A model generated the notes under the pieces. That model ran no database searches, had not been told where the DNA came from, and saw only the letters and a program-made list of their open reading frames with translations. Made by a program: the position numbers and the translations under genes. A stretch of DNA of 64,000 nt from Nematopogon swammerdamellus. Its lineage: Eukaryota; Arthropoda; Insecta; Lepidoptera; Adelidae. The DNA lies in NCBI GenBank assembly GCA_946902875.1, contig OX336345.1, positions 8,711,395-8,775,394 of the forward strand, written 5' to 3'. Positions within the stretch are counted from its first letter, which is position 1, and every line of letters starts with the position of its first letter. This document shows, piece after piece, positions 20,931 through 31,339 of the stretch.

Positions 20931-21231
20931 TGCGGAACGACACCTGAAAGACATTGCGGCTCCTTTCGTGAACACTCGGCTCGAACCAAACGTAACAAAA
21001 ACGACATGCGCCCCGCCTCAACATTAGGTTAGGTTAGGTTAGGTTAGTTTAGGTTAGGTTAGGTTAGGTTAGGTTAGGTTAGGTTAGGTTAGGTTAGGTT
21101 AGGTTAGGTTAGGTTAGGTTAAGTTAGATTTTTAAATCACCAAAACATTCACCCATACCACTTTCTTTCGAGCCGAGTTGTGCCGAAGTGTTCACGAAAG
21201 GAGCCGCAATATCTTTCAGGTGTCGCACGCA
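20931..21231. repeat. Inverted repeat enclosing a telomeric tract
   Basis: The left arm (20931-20985, from GACACCTGAAAGACATTGCG to CTCGGCTCGAA) is the reverse complement of the right arm (21167-21229), except for an 11-base extra segment (about TTGTGCCGAAG) in the right arm and a few substitutions. Between the arms lie about 40 bases of unique sequence on each side and the TTAGG array. Confidence 0.85.
21024..21127 (+). repeat. Interstitial (TTAGG)n telomeric repeat, about 20 units
   Basis: Tandem TTAGG with a single TTAGT variant near 21046 and a decayed edge TTAAGTTAGAT at the right. TTAGG is the canonical insect telomere repeat. Here it is flanked by ordinary sequence, so it is internal. 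Confidence 0.95.
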
Positions 21232-21900
21232 TTTGAGATTTGGAATTGTTGGAGCGGACTTTAGAGCGTCATCATGTGGCAGTCGTCGTGCTCGGCACCG
21301 ACATCGTACATCGACTGTGACCATGACTGTGTACAGAGGATGAAAGTTCTGCAAGGCCCTGATGATTCATTTTCGATATCTGTTATCTCAATTTGTGACG
21401 GATTTCAGAAACACTTTGTCACGCACGAATTGCTGTTCACGATGAAAATATTGAGTAATCTATAGGTTACGTGGTCCACGGCGCGCCACCGCCCGCGCCG
21501 CCCCCGCCACCGCGCGCCGGTCACATGAGCACCACTTACAGCACACATGCTCTTATCGATCGCCAACTCTGGCGCTTTAATACGTCAGCCGGTTTTAGCG
21601 TCACTTTATTTATTTTATGATCGCGAAAATCTAAAACCACTTCAACACCTGGTCGAACATAGTTCTCGTGTGTCCTTGCGAATTCCATAAGGTTTTGTTG
21701 GTTGGTTCAGTTGTGTAGAATTTCTTTTCATATAGGTACCTACGATTCCGATAATATTTAGTTCGCCACCAGCTCCGGAGTGATGGATGATGAATGCACT
21801 CTAAAATTTTACCTTTTCTCATTGGATTTCGACCTGGCCCTAATTGACACTACCTAATATCGAGAAAAATATTCATTCGTGTATCTAAAAGATTTCTTCT
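21232..21900. other. No recognisable feature; GC-rich patch 21478-21520
   Basis: The patch GCGCGCCACCGCCCGCGCCG resembles the GC blocks at 636 and 27000. No coding frame supported. Confidence 0.4.
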
Positions 21901-21902
21901 TC

Positions 21903-21975
21903 TTCTAAACTTACTTTCTTCGAAAAACATTGTCATTTACCGGAACCGCAGCTCGGCCTTCGGACGCTCCCGTGG
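21903..21975. repeat. Solitary decayed unit of the 68-bp minisatellite
   Basis: AAACTTACTTTCTTCGAAAA then ACCGGAACCGCAGCTCGGCC TTCGG match one array unit, far from either array (nearest is 4.6 kb away). Either a relic of another Helitron-like copy or dispersal of the unit. Confidence 0.6.
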
Positions 21976-22295
21976 ATTTACTGTTTTCGAACAAGTATAT
22001 ATTTTACCTGACTGACTGCGTGCCATAGATAGAACCACGTAGAACAATAACGCCCGCCAACCAAGTGCGACAAGGTTCTAACTTAAGTAACCTAATCTAT
22101 CTCTATTAATATACGATTGCAATAATAAATGTTGCAATCATTCGTTGAAATGTACGTCACAGCACAGCTACTACGTAGACAATTGAAGAAAACCCACGCA
22201 TGACCTTGAAAATGATGAAGAAAATTTATATATTTGTATTCCGGTGCAGTTGTTTCGCGATAAACATTGTCGCTGAATTATTATTTAATAATAAG
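21976..22295. other. No recognisable feature
   Basis: AT-rich; nothing supported. Confidence 0.4.
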
Positions 22296-22296
22296 T

Positions 22297-22442
22297 CGGG
22301 TCGGTTGAAACAGCTACCTATGTAAATAGTTAGTGTTTTCCGTCCAGTTCAGTGTAACCGGTACGACCGAAGGGAAGCACTGACATGGCACCTAGTTCAC
22401 CAAGGTGTTATGGGCTGACATCATGGGTATTGTAGGTGATTA
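22297..22442 (+). repeat. SINE (tRNA/5S-headed family), internal fragment
   Basis: GGTTGAAACAGCTACCTATG TAAATAGTTAGTGTTTTCCG TCCAGTTCAGTGTAACCGG...GAAGCACTGACATGGCACCT...GACATCATGGGTATTGTAGG. Head and tail are absent. Confidence 0.75.
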
Positions 22443-22996
22443 TTTAACAAATAATTATTCTCAATAATTATCGAATTGATGTACATTAGGCGAAAGCGAA
22501 CTTTATGGGGAATATTTTTTTTTGCATTTCGTAATCGAATAATTTCTAAAGATGTATTGGAACTGCCTTAGAATATTAAGACCTCTACCACAGATTACTT
22601 TACTCTAATTATATGGGCACAGCACTTAGCCACCTTCAAAAATATATTTTGTGGGAAAAGGTTTTGAGGTGCCTCTACGGCCTTGAAATTTTAAAATCAA
22701 TAATTCGACGAGGATTTCAACCAATGTTTATAAATATCTTTGTATGTGTTACAAATATGCATATAATTACTCTAAAATTATAAATTAGACTTTAGAAATG
22801 TGTCTATATAGGGCTTCATGAGTAAGCCACTATCAAAATATGCAATTTTTTTAAACTTTGTATTGCATTGAGTTAGTAGAAGCTTTTTTATAGGACTATG
22901 GAGAAATTAATATAAAATCTACGATACAATATAACTCCATAGTCGTGTTAAAATTTTAATTTAATTAATTTAAATTAAAAATTTAAATTATGTCTC
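22443..22996. other. No recognisable feature
   Basis: Very AT-rich with a TTTAATTTAATTAATTTAAA palindromic patch near 22955. Confidence 0.4.
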
Positions 22997-23605
22997 TTAA
23001 AAAGCTGGGGATCCTTCGGCCGTCACATCGAGGACAAAACCAAAGCTCGCCTCTGAAAACATGGGGACTTTACGACTGACCAAATCCTGCTGCTGCATAC
23101 ATAAGTCGCAGGTGAGCTCATGCGTGGAGTTCGCATCTCTGGAGTGAGTGGGGCTGCTCAGTATCGACTTGGCTTGTTAGACTCGATTCAAAGAAGTGCA
23201 GTTCGCCAAGTCAATGACTTCGAGGTGTCCTGTAAACTTGAAACTTCCGATTGAACCAACGATTCCGACCTCACCCCGCCACGCGTGTAGCAGACAGGGA
23301 ATGCATCCCTTTACTGTAGAGCTGCCTAAAGTGCGGCCTAAGCGCTCCAGTATTTCTTTTATCTTCCGCATTGCGAAACTCTGGAATGCACTTCCTTCCG
23401 ATGTGTTTCCTTCAGTATCTAGTATATGACTTAGGAGCTTTCAAGAGAAGCGTAAAAAGCATAAAAGGCATCTCTGTCCTTCGATCATAAAAATAAATCT
23501 ACGCATCTGTCACGCGCGCCAGCACGGCATTCGCAGCCCCCGTTCGAAACCGAATGGGCGTCGTCGGCTCAATAATCCACGCTGACGACGCTAAAAGTCA
23601 AATTA
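22997..23605 (+). pseudogene. CR1/jockey-type LINE, C-terminal fragment
   Basis: The frame from 23196 includes MHPFTVELPKVRPKR and FRIAKLWNALPSDVFPS, the standard C-terminal signature of CR1-like non-LTR polymerases (HPFTVELPKVRT...LWNSLP..VFP), and is then broken by stops. It continues in other frames with FKRSVKSIKG-like sequence and a GGCATTCGCAGCCCCCG...GAATGGGCGTCGTCGG tail shared with 2985-3075. The upstream part (22997-23195) also looks like degenerate coding sequence. The reverse-transcriptase core is gone. Confidence 0.7.
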
Positions 23606-23616
23606 CATATTGAAAA

Positions 23617-23790
23617 AACCCCGACCCCTTAAAAAGTAAAAATAATTTCCTTTTAGGTATTTAAAGGCGTCGGGGGACCGCTAAGTAAATAAAATATGAA
23701 AATCAGAGCTGCGCGGTTATGTACTTAGCGGTCCCCCGACGCCTTTGTAACTATACGGAAATTAGTTTTTTATTATTTTTAACGGATTTT
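23617..23790. mobile_element. Foldback element with AAAGGCGTCGGGGGACCGCT arms
   Basis: AAAGGCGTCGGGGGACCGCT AAGTA (about 23666-23690) is inverted exactly at about 23720-23744. The outer sequence TTAAAAAGTAAAAATAATTT CC is inverted as GGAAATTAGTTTTTTATTAT. A decayed copy is at 1125-1245. Non-coding. Confidence 0.7.
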
Positions 23791-24470
23791 TTTTTTAATT
23801 TGTTATTTAACTTTTTTAAATACGTACTTTGTGAAAAGCATTTGAGTCTGCACTGCTCGCTCGTTTATTTACAGCTTTTGGAAATATTTTGACATTTCGT
23901 TGCAGTATTTCGGCCATCTGACATGTGTTAGTTTTTTGGAAACGCCCAGCCAAACTGACAGCATTGAATTCTAGAAACCTGAAGGTCACATCATCTCTAG
24001 AAGAGGATGTGACGTAATTTCTTGCTCTGCGGTACAGACAGACCAACCATTAGCATTGCTAGTGCACAGGTTTCTTCATATCGTGTTTTCTTTCACGGGA
24101 GTGAAACTCGAAAATTTCATTAGAGCACGCCCGGAATTCGAGCGTCTAAAACCTCTCTCACGGGAGGACGGTTCCTGGGCCGACCGCCTATGTATAAGTG
24201 AATAAGTATATAAACTGAAAAAAGGCTCTGTGAACCACAATCTCGAAAAAATGATGCAAGCTTTATTTCAGGCGCTATATCGCTGCGTCAATATTTGAAC
24301 ACCTGTCTGACAGATAATACCACCAATACCTACCTAACCTATCTAGAGCCTCGCCTGAAGCGCCGCCTGTACCTTTGTGTGTTGCTTCATTTCGTGTAAA
24401 AGATTACGAGACTAATTTATTTGTTATCAATATAAAATTCCGCATTAGGGATGCGGAATCAAAAAATTAT
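23791..24470. other. No recognisable feature
   Basis: AT-rich DNA with an isolated 76-codon reverse ORF of no family. Confidence 0.4.
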
Positions 24471-24474
24471 TCGG

Positions 24475-24732
24475 TAGATCAGATGCTCGGTGGGTAGATC
24501 AGTGCTGCGATGCGATCGATAGCTGATCTTGAATGGGAGGCTGATCGTGGTATGATATCTAAATATGTAGGTAGTTAGTTTTTTCAGTCCAGTTCAGTCA
24601 GTGTAGGTGGCACGACCAAATGAAAGTACTGATATGGCACCTAGTCCACCAAGGTGTTAATAAGGGTTTACACAGGGGTTTTGTGATATAGGATTATAGG
24701 TGATGTATTAGCTAACCGTAGGTATCATTTTT
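24475..24732 (+). repeat. SINE (tRNA/5S-headed family), strongly decayed copy
   Basis: GGTAGATCAGTGCTGC, TTGAATGGGAGGCTGATCGTGG, then CCAGTTCAGTCAGTGTAGGTGGCACGACC and TAGGTGATGTATTAGCTAACCG. The 5S-like part is no longer readable. Confidence 0.6.
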
Positions 24733-24734
24733 AA

Positions 24735-25070
24735 CCGACTTCAAAAATAAATAATAATAAAATATAATAAAAAGGAGGTTATCAATTCGACACGTATAGG
24801 TATGTAATATTATTGGAACCGCAATATATTCACATTTATGATAATCTATTAGGGCTTCCAAACAAATATACAAAATGTTTTAGGTGTATGTATGTTTCTA
24901 CGTATATGTATGCTTGTCCACACATTTCTCCGAAACTATTAATCGGACTGTGACCATGCCTTATTGGCTTATATTTACTTCAACTTAGGGAACAGTGCAA
25001 GTTTAATCAAAATCGGTTCAGTAGTTTTCCAGATATGGACTGTTAAGTGTGTTAAATGGGCGAATAATTC
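24735..25070 (+). repeat. Interspersed repeat beginning AACCGACTTC
   Basis: AACCGACTTCAAAAATAAAT ... AAGGAGGTTATCAATTCGAC and AAATCGGTTCAGTAGTTTTC are the reverse counterparts of the family at 11330-11437. Oldest copy in the window. Confidence 0.55.
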
Positions 25071-25140
25071 TATACCGCGACAACCGATTACTGTGATTTT
25101 TTTAATGTGAGTGAAATAAAAAATTGTTTTAATAAAAAAC

Positions 25141-25333
25141 ATTGAGCGACTTCAAAAAACAACTAAGTACTAAGAACTAAAAAATATTAAATAATTGAGT
25201 CGAAGGCCTTAAAAAAGCACACCAGCAAAATTTATAGGTGAAGCCCTTGTGTGCTTTTGTACCCCCTTCAACTCAATTATTTAATAATAATTTTTAGTTC
25301 CAAGTAAGTAGTTGTTTTTTGAAGTCAGTCAAT
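25141..25333. mobile_element. Foldback MITE, ~60-bp arms
   Basis: The left arm (about 25153-25207, GACTTCAAAAAACAACTAAG ... ATTAAATAATTGAGTCGAAGG) is inverted at about 25264-25327 with a few indels. The loop carries AAAGCACAC...GTGTGCTTTT, a second internal pairing. Confidence 0.75.
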
Positions 25334-26295
25334 ATTTTTTATCATTAAAAAAATATTCTAGCCGGTAAAGTATGACATAGAACCGTATAGAACTACGTGT
25401 GGTTAAATAAAATTGTTTTGTTTTGCATATTATGTTTAACAATATTGTCATACTCATGCACGCAGAGTGCAGAGTCGTCCATGCACACAAGGACATTGTG
25501 TTAAGTATATGCATGCTATCATTTGAATCTAACAAGATCAGATGAAGTATCTGAGTCATCGTGATGTTTCATTGAGTGAACAAGTAGGTACTCAGGTCAG
25601 AGCATGGCGTCAGCTCCCGTCTGGTCACACAAACAACATAATTGAAACGAAGGTTGCGCTGCATCGGTCAGTTGAATGGAAGTATGCATGCATGCCAGAA
25701 ACATTAGTGAAATAATGTACGACCAAAGCACAATAATTGTGCTTTATTATTGGTAGTACCTAACTCGCCCACCTCATAGGTATTACTTATAGGCCAGAAG
25801 ACACCACCTAATGCACCTTTTCCCTCGAGGATCAACCTGCAATTGTGGTGTCCTCTGAATAAAGCAATAAGTATAAAATAAATAAAATTAACTCGACCGA
25901 ACCAGAGTCTGAAGTAGAGTTGTAAAAACACGGTATGATTCAATAAGACACGGTTTAATACCGGTATAATACCAATAGATCACCGTGACTTTGGTGACTA
26001 ACCACATTCGTGAACTAATCAAGTTTGTGCTCCAATATATGGAGTTTGTACTGACTTAGCTGACAAGTATTATGCTAAATATCACTATCTTGACTATGTT
26101 AACTTGCAATATATACTCGCAACATGATTCTTCCCATTTGAAGTGTTTAAGACTTGAAAATGTTGCCAGACCTCGCACGCAGTGTGCGGCATTTTGATTT
26201 TCGCGGGGATGTGTCGCGCGCGTGGCGTATGTATTGCTTTACGGAATGACAGAATCAGACTGACTGGTGGCAACAAAAAAATCAAAGCACAGCCG
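25334..26295. other. No recognisable feature
   Basis: AT-rich sequence. ORFs at 25329-25559, 25704-25943 and 26094-26300 (reverse) show no signature. Confidence 0.4.
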
Positions 26296-26319
26296 CTCAA
26301 GCTGCAAGTCCTTCTGTAA

Positions 26320-26490
26320 AGAGAGAGACCGAATGCACAAAGCGACTGCCTGCCGCCGCTAGCGCCGACAAAGGGGTGCGTATGTACGCGGAGCGCTGCG
26401 CAGCGCGGCGCGGAGCGTGCTCTCTTTGGCGGTGCGGGCGGATTCTTTGATTCGGTCGGACGCAGCGCAGGTGTTCGTTAGTTGTATGTA
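26320..26490. promoter_or_regulatory. CpG-rich patch
   Basis: Includes GAGCGCTGCGCAGCGCGGCGC and GGCGGTGCGGGCGGATTCTT, ending with GTATGTATGTATGTACTCAC. The density is promoter-like, but no ORF or initiator supports a start on either strand. A transposon core is equally possible. Confidence 0.2.
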
Positions 26491-26929
26491 TGTATGTACT
26501 CACCAGCAAACTAAAAATCAACCTTAAGGCGCAAATAATAGTGAACGCGGCCTTGAATTTCGGCCACGTCGTCGGTGGGGAAAGGGCGAGGATCCCCGCG
26601 AAACTAATAGGTAGCTGTGAGTCGAGCTCAGCAACAGATACGAAAATTTTAACGCATTAGTGAAGTTGCATGTAGCGCAGCGCGAAAGGGCTTGCCTACG
26701 ACCCGATAGGTCATCGTTTCAAATCTTGAAGATTTTTTATATCATGGGCAAATATGTTTAAATCATGGGAAAGTGGTCAAGTTCAAGTCGAGCTCGCGTA
26801 AAGAGGGTTCCGTGGCAACCCGTTTTCTGCGAGAACTAGAAGGCTTAGGATTTTTTGACGAAACTTCGTATACCTAGTGGTAGTGTATATCGTGGAGTAA
26901 CTTTTTTTTTTAAAAGATCATATCTCGAG
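26491..26929. other. No recognisable feature
   Basis: No supported gene or repeat. Confidence 0.4.
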
Positions 26930-27071
26930 TACCGCTGGCCTAGACCAGACGTGGCACACGTGTAGGTATGAGCGCCACGCCGGCGCGCCTCCGCCGCCGC
27001 GCTTTCCGCCAGGCCGCCGCCGCCGCCTAACGCGGTCGGCGCGCCGAACCGAGCGCGGTCTGTCAGTCTGA
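26930..27071. other. GC-rich flank of the LINE
   Basis: GGCACACGTGTAGGTATGAG CGCC followed by CCGCCGCCG-type sequence. The first part is an imperfect inverted match to CGGCGCTCATATCTACACAC GTGTCGG at 31128-31154, beyond the LINE and the TIR element, so this may be one end of a GC-rich element split by those insertions. The LINE begins somewhere near 27072. Confidence 0.4.
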
Positions 27072-29315
27072 TCGCAGCGAAAGAGGAAGAATGACAGACC
27101 CCAAGCGTTGGAACAGGCAATGACTGAATATAGAACGCTGAGACGAAAGTATAAGAGCCTGATTGAGGAAGCGAGAATGAAAGACCTCCGGAAGCAGGCC
27201 ACCATTGACGGAAACGAAGCACCCTGGGGAATAGCATACCGCACAGCACAAGGGAGGCGGCCAACGATGGAGAATGTTGTCATTGGTGTGACACACGGAG
27301 GCACATCCCCATCTGAGGTGTCATCCGCCATGGACAATCTGTTGCACGCGCTTTGCCCGGACGACAACCCCCTCCGGGACACCCCTCAGCACACGAGGAT
27401 ACGTGGGCTTGCCCTAGTGCCCCCGAGTGGTGAGGGGGCCCCGCCGGCTACAATGGAGGAGCTGGGAGCGATCATAAAAGACCTCCCAGACACAGCCCCG
27501 GGAATAGACGGTATTACAGCCACAATCGTAAAGAAAGCCTGGGAGGTCATAAACTGGGAGCTTCTAACGACGTTCAACAAGTGCATGGCGGCCGGCCTCT
27601 TCCCCGACTGCTGGAAGGACGGGAGGCTTATCGTTCTCCCCAAGGGGAACGGTAAGCCTGCATCAGACCCCAAGGCCTATAGACCTGTTACCCTCCTCCC
27701 GATCCTAGGGAAGATATTGGAGAGGCTTATGGTCCGGCGGCTGGAATGCGTGAGCATGCGGCTGTCGGCCCACCAGCACGGATTCGTCAAGGGGAAATCG
27801 ACCGTGAGCGCTGTCACCGAGCTGATGAGCAGGGCGAAGACCACGCGGCGGTAATACCTCCAGGTCGTCTTTTTAGACATTTCCGGCGCCTTTGATAACG
27901 CCTGGTGGCCGATGATCTTGGTCAAGGCACGGCGGCTGGGATGCCCCCCCAACATCTATCGGATGCTGTTGGGGTATTTCGCGAAACGCCGAGTCGGGCT
28001 GTTCTGCGGCCACCGGGTGAGATGGAAGCGCTCAACGATGGGATGCCCGCAGGGATCGGTCCTTGGCCCGCTTCTCTGGAACATACTGCTCGACGACTTG
28101 CTGTGCCTTCCCATGCCAGACGGTTGCCACGTCGCGGCCTATGCCGACGACGTGGTCCTATCAGTGGAAGCGGATGCTCGTGCGGGGATCGAGAGCAGGG
28201 CTGCAGCAGCTCTCGAGTTAATGGCAGACTGGGGCCGAGTTAACCGACTGGCCTTCGCGCCAAACAAATCAAAAACTATGACGGTGAAGGGGCGGTTCGT
28301 CAACCGACCGCCAACGGTCCGCATGGGAGGGACGAGCATCAAGTCGGAACTCACAACAACATTTCTTGGCCTAGAGGTCGACCAGACGTTTAGCTTCGCG
28401 CAGCACGCGCGAGTTATCGGGGAGAAGGCGAACAAATCATTCGGCAAAATGTCCCGGGTGTCGAGGGCATCCTGGGGCATCCAATATAAGACGCTGAAAA
28501 TTATATACACGGGCACCTGGGTCTCCACGATGACTTACGCTGCTGCGTGCTGGTTCGACCGAGCCGGACAGCATGCCGTGCGTAGTCCGTTGTTACGCGC
28601 GCAGAGGCAGGCCTTGGTCCTTCTGACCAAGGCTTACAGGACAAACAGCACAGCGGACCTACCGGTCCTTGCGGGCGTCCTCCCCGGAGACCTGGAGGTG
28701 CTCCAGGCTGGGAGGACGTGGTGCGCAAAGGAACGGGCGGGGAGCCGGGAGGAATTCCTGAGTAGCAGGCGAGCCATCAGGCAAGAGGTCTTAGACCTCT
28801 GGCAGGAGAGGTGGGACGCGGCCACGACAGGTAGGCACCTCCACAGGTTCTTTCCACACGTCGGGGTGAGGCTGAGAAGTCACTGGGTGCAACCAGACCA
28901 CCGAACGTCGCAGCTCCTCACAGGACATGGCAACTTCCGGGGTAAGCTGTATGACCTGGGACTGGCTGAGAGTGAGATGTGCGAATGCGGGACCGGAAGA
29001 GAGGATGCCGACCACGCCGTATGGCACTGCGTGCTATACGAGAATGAAAGGGACAGTATGGTGGCAGAGGTGACCGCGCGGAACGGGGGGCCGGTGTACT
29101 ACGCGGACCTCGTCTCGTCGGAGGAGAACTTCTCCGCATTCAAGAGATTCGCAGCCGGGTGGTTCCGGAAACGGGCTGACATAGGGGCCGACAGAACTTT
29201 TGCGGACGAACTGACGACGGGGGACGAGCACGCTGGGGACGCAGACGACCACGACAGAACGGGACACGCAGCGCACGACGGACTCGACAGGACGGGACGT
29301 GACGGCGACGTGTAG
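27072..29315 (+). pseudogene. R1-clade non-LTR retrotransposon ORF2, 5'-truncated, one in-frame stop
   Basis: A continuous frame from 27072 to the stop at 29313 is interrupted only by TAA at 27852-27854. Upstream frame stops lie before 27072 and no endonuclease domain is present. Reverse-transcriptase blocks in order: APGIDGI (about 27498), LPKGNGKP...YRPVTLLPILGKILER (about 27636), VVFLDISGAFDNAWW (about 27870), GCPQGSVLGPLLWNILLDDL (about 28041) and the catalytic AYADDVVL (YADD at 28140-28151). A thumb region follows, with the C-terminal zinc knuckle C-x-C-x8-H-x4-C (MCECGTGREDADHAVWHC, 28977-29030) and an Asp/His-rich tail. These features fit the R1/TRAS/Waldo group. GC content is far above the surroundings, so the insertion is young. 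The single stop just before motif A kills translation of an intact polymerase unless it is a base error. Start taken as the first open codon. Confidence 0.85.
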
Positions 29316-29848
29316 CCCAGGGGGGACAGCTCACCTGTCTCCGCCCTAGCCAAAAAGAATAGTGGCCGAAAAACAGAACAGCAGAAGTCGTCGTAACCGA
29401 AAAGAGCAGCGGGAAAAGAGGGGTGGCTGTCAGCGCCCCCACGACGCAGGGCGAGGCATGGTGAGCTCCGCTAGAGTACTAAAATAGGCGCGAGGACCGA
29501 CTGACGTACGCAGACGCTGGGGCGAATTGGGTCGCGAGGACCGGGTAGACAAGTCGCTGTCTTGTGACGTTGTCTCCCATCAGGGACGCAGACTGACGGA
29601 CGCATGACGTAGATGGGGGCAATCTTCGGAGTCGGTGCACTCCAAGGGGGGGACTCAGAACGCCTTTATGAGTCCCTCCAAGTGGGAGGCTGGACCGCAA
29701 TCAATGCGCGTCACCTGAGCCAGACCATCGGCTCAGGCAGCGGGCCTCCCTGCGTGCAGCGGCTCTCAAATGATTGTTCCATGATGAGGTCGCGGCGCTG
29801 TGCGGGTGCTATGGCCGCAAGGCTGGTGCACTCGGGTCAGTGGCGGGT
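29316..29848 (+). other. Presumed 3' UTR of the R1-clade LINE
   Basis: GC-rich non-coding sequence continuing the LINE composition, including GGGGGACAGCTCACCTGTCT just after the stop. Composition falls abruptly to AT-rich at about 29845, which I take as the element end. No poly(A) is seen, which is usual for many R1-clade elements. The ORFs on the reverse strand are shadows. Confidence 0.5.
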
Positions 29849-30020
29849 TAAGATTGATCGCACCGATAGACTTTTCGAAGAAAAAAATATGTTAACACAA
29901 AACGATATTGTCTTGGTGACCGACTCGGGCTCTACCATTAAAATAGCTACAAATTTAATTAATAAGTATACAGAATCATCTTTATCTTGGACGCGCTCGC
30001 ATATGGGCGCGTTCAGGTAG
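29849..30020 (+). pseudogene. Possible hAT transposase fragment
   Basis: In the frame open from 29613, codons after about 29849 give KIDRTDRLFEEKNMLTQN and DIVLVTDSGSTIKIATNLI. The second piece resembles the hAT transposase block around the second catalytic Asp (xIVxVTDNGSNxxKAxxL), with Asn replaced by Thr. Codon use is AT-rich, unlike the LINE. The frame runs into the TIR element at 30004. Identification is by eye from a short match. Confidence 0.25.
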
Positions 30021-30475
30021 AAAGCTGGTAGCCGGCGCCGATGTACCAGCGCCGACGGGCGCTGGTCGGCGCCGGTCATGGACGAAATATACTGGACCGA
30101 TCATACATAGGCGAGCGGGAGTAACCACGCACGGGCGTCAGGCTCACTTACTGCCTGAACTGCATCTCGCTCACTCACGAAGGCACTCGATCGCCTTATC
30201 TCTTTCTCCTCTTTAAGTGTGTGTAGGTGAATTCGTAGACGAGGAAAGAAATACTGTGCGACTGCGTGATTGACAGAGATGGAAAAACATCGCATACGCA
30301 ACGTCCCCGCTCCCTCGCCGTCTTCTTACCCCTTCCGCGGCGACCCCGGTTGGCTTTGTTGACGACGTTAATGATAAGTCCAGTATATTTCGTCCATGGC
30401 GCCGGTAGTTGCTACATAAAGAAAGCCGGTAGAAGCTGATAAATCTGTGTGACTGAGTAGGTAGGTAGTGTGAAA

Positions 30476-30622
30476 ATGAAAATCTCGGGCTCATCGGATG
30501 AAGACCTTTTTCTATTAGACAATGTGTTTCTCAAACTCAGAAAACATTCCAACATTTATCCACCACGTATCTATTTTGGTGTCTTCTATCTCTTTTATCC
30601 CACACTACTACAGGTCTACTAA
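30476..30622 (+). CDS. Short acidic-start ORF inside the TIR element, 48 codons
   Basis: Begins MKISGSSDEDLFLLDNVFLK and continues LRKHSNIYPPRIYF. An acidic SSDED followed by an LLL-rich stretch resembles the N-termini of insect Harbinger-type nucleases, which would fit a remnant of the element's own transposase. The match is weak and the rest of a transposase is absent. May be chance. Confidence 0.2.
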   Translation: MKISGSSDEDLFLLDNVFLKLRKHSNIYPPRIYFGVFYLFYPTLLQVY

Positions 30623-30784
30623 ATACTAACGAAATCAAAATGTCAGTACACATTTTTTTACAATTTTAATAAACATTCACGAACAGTGAGACACGTTCGT
30701 TTCTCGCAAACGACAGCGCCGATCCGCGTTTCTCGGAGTTTGTCGGCGCTTATAGGCGCTGGTTCGGCACGAAGTATGGCGACT

Positions 30785-31050
30785 GTCTGCCTTAACTACC
30801 ACCGCTGGTCGGCGCTGGTACATCGGCGCCTGCCACCAGCTTTCTACCTGAACGCGCCCTATGGAGACTGTCTGCGTCAACAACCAGCGCTGGTCGGCCC
30901 CGGTCGGCGCTGGTACATCGGCGCCGGCTACCAGCTTTCTACCTGAACACGCCCTATGGAGATTGTATGCGTCAACAACCAGCGCTGGTCGGCGCCGGTC
31001 GGCGCTAGTACATCGGCGCACGCTAACAGCTTTCTACCGGAACGCGCCCA
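30785..31050. repeat. Subterminal tandem repeat, ~95-bp unit, about 3 copies
   Basis: Each unit runs ATGGAGACTGTCTGCGTCAA CAACCAGCGCTGGTCGGC...GGTACATCGGCGCC...CAGCTTTCTACCTGAAC.CGCCCT. Units differ by a few bases. The reverse-oriented single unit at 30004-30080 is the partner in the left terminus. Confidence 0.85.
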
Positions 31051-31052
31051 TA

Positions 31053-31260
31053 CAAAGTCGCGCCGCCGACAACGCCGCCGCCGCCGACAATTTTGAGTCG
31101 GCGCGCCGCCGCCGATCGGGTAGTTATCGGCGCTCATATCTACACACGTGTCGGAAATGGACACGAAACTGAGCACGAACACGAGTCGTGACAGATCGTG
31201 TCGTCATATCGCTAGGCCAACCGGGCTAGCCGGGCTAGCCCGCCAACCGGGCCAGCCCGG
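31053..31260. repeat. GC-rich foldback sequence
   Basis: GCCGCCGACAACGCCGCCGC and GTCGGCGCGCCGCCGCCGA flank CAATTTTGA and can pair. At 31216-31262, GGGCTAGCCGGGCTAGCCCG and GGGCCAGCCCGGC form nested palindromes. Element boundaries unclear. Confidence 0.5.
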
Positions 31261-31339
31261 CCGTCACGAAATCACGAAATACGTCATAAATGGATGTTGT
31301 CATTCGACAGTGTCAAAAATTTTATAATCCTCTTTTCTT

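Larger units (their letters stand above)
30004..31050. mobile_element. GC-rich TIR element with subterminal satellite units
   Basis: The left end TGGGCGCGTTCAGGTAGAAA GCTGGTAGCC and the right end ...GGCTAACAGCTTTCTACCGGAACGCGCCCA are inverted, flanked by TA on both sides (30002-30003 and 31051-31052). A single unit (GCTGGTAGCCGGCGCCGATG TACCAGCGCC) sits at the left, and about three reversed units of roughly 95 bp at the right (30785-31050). Inner inverted words GACGAAATATACTGGAC (30080-30097) and GTCCAGTATATTTCGTC (30379-30395) nest inside. A short ORF is described at 30476. Superfamily unproven; TA or eroded 3-bp duplication. Confidence 0.65.

Noticed and set aside
21024..21127. A true chromosome end
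   Set aside because: Normal sequence continues for kilobases on both sides and the tract is short; it is interstitial.
26845..27382. Reverse ORFs of 139 and 154 codons across the LINE start
   Set aside because: Overlap the GC-rich flank and the antisense of the RT frame; no family match.
28139..29442. Reverse-strand ORFs opposite the LINE
   Set aside because: They mirror the GC-rich LINE reading frame and have no domains of their own.
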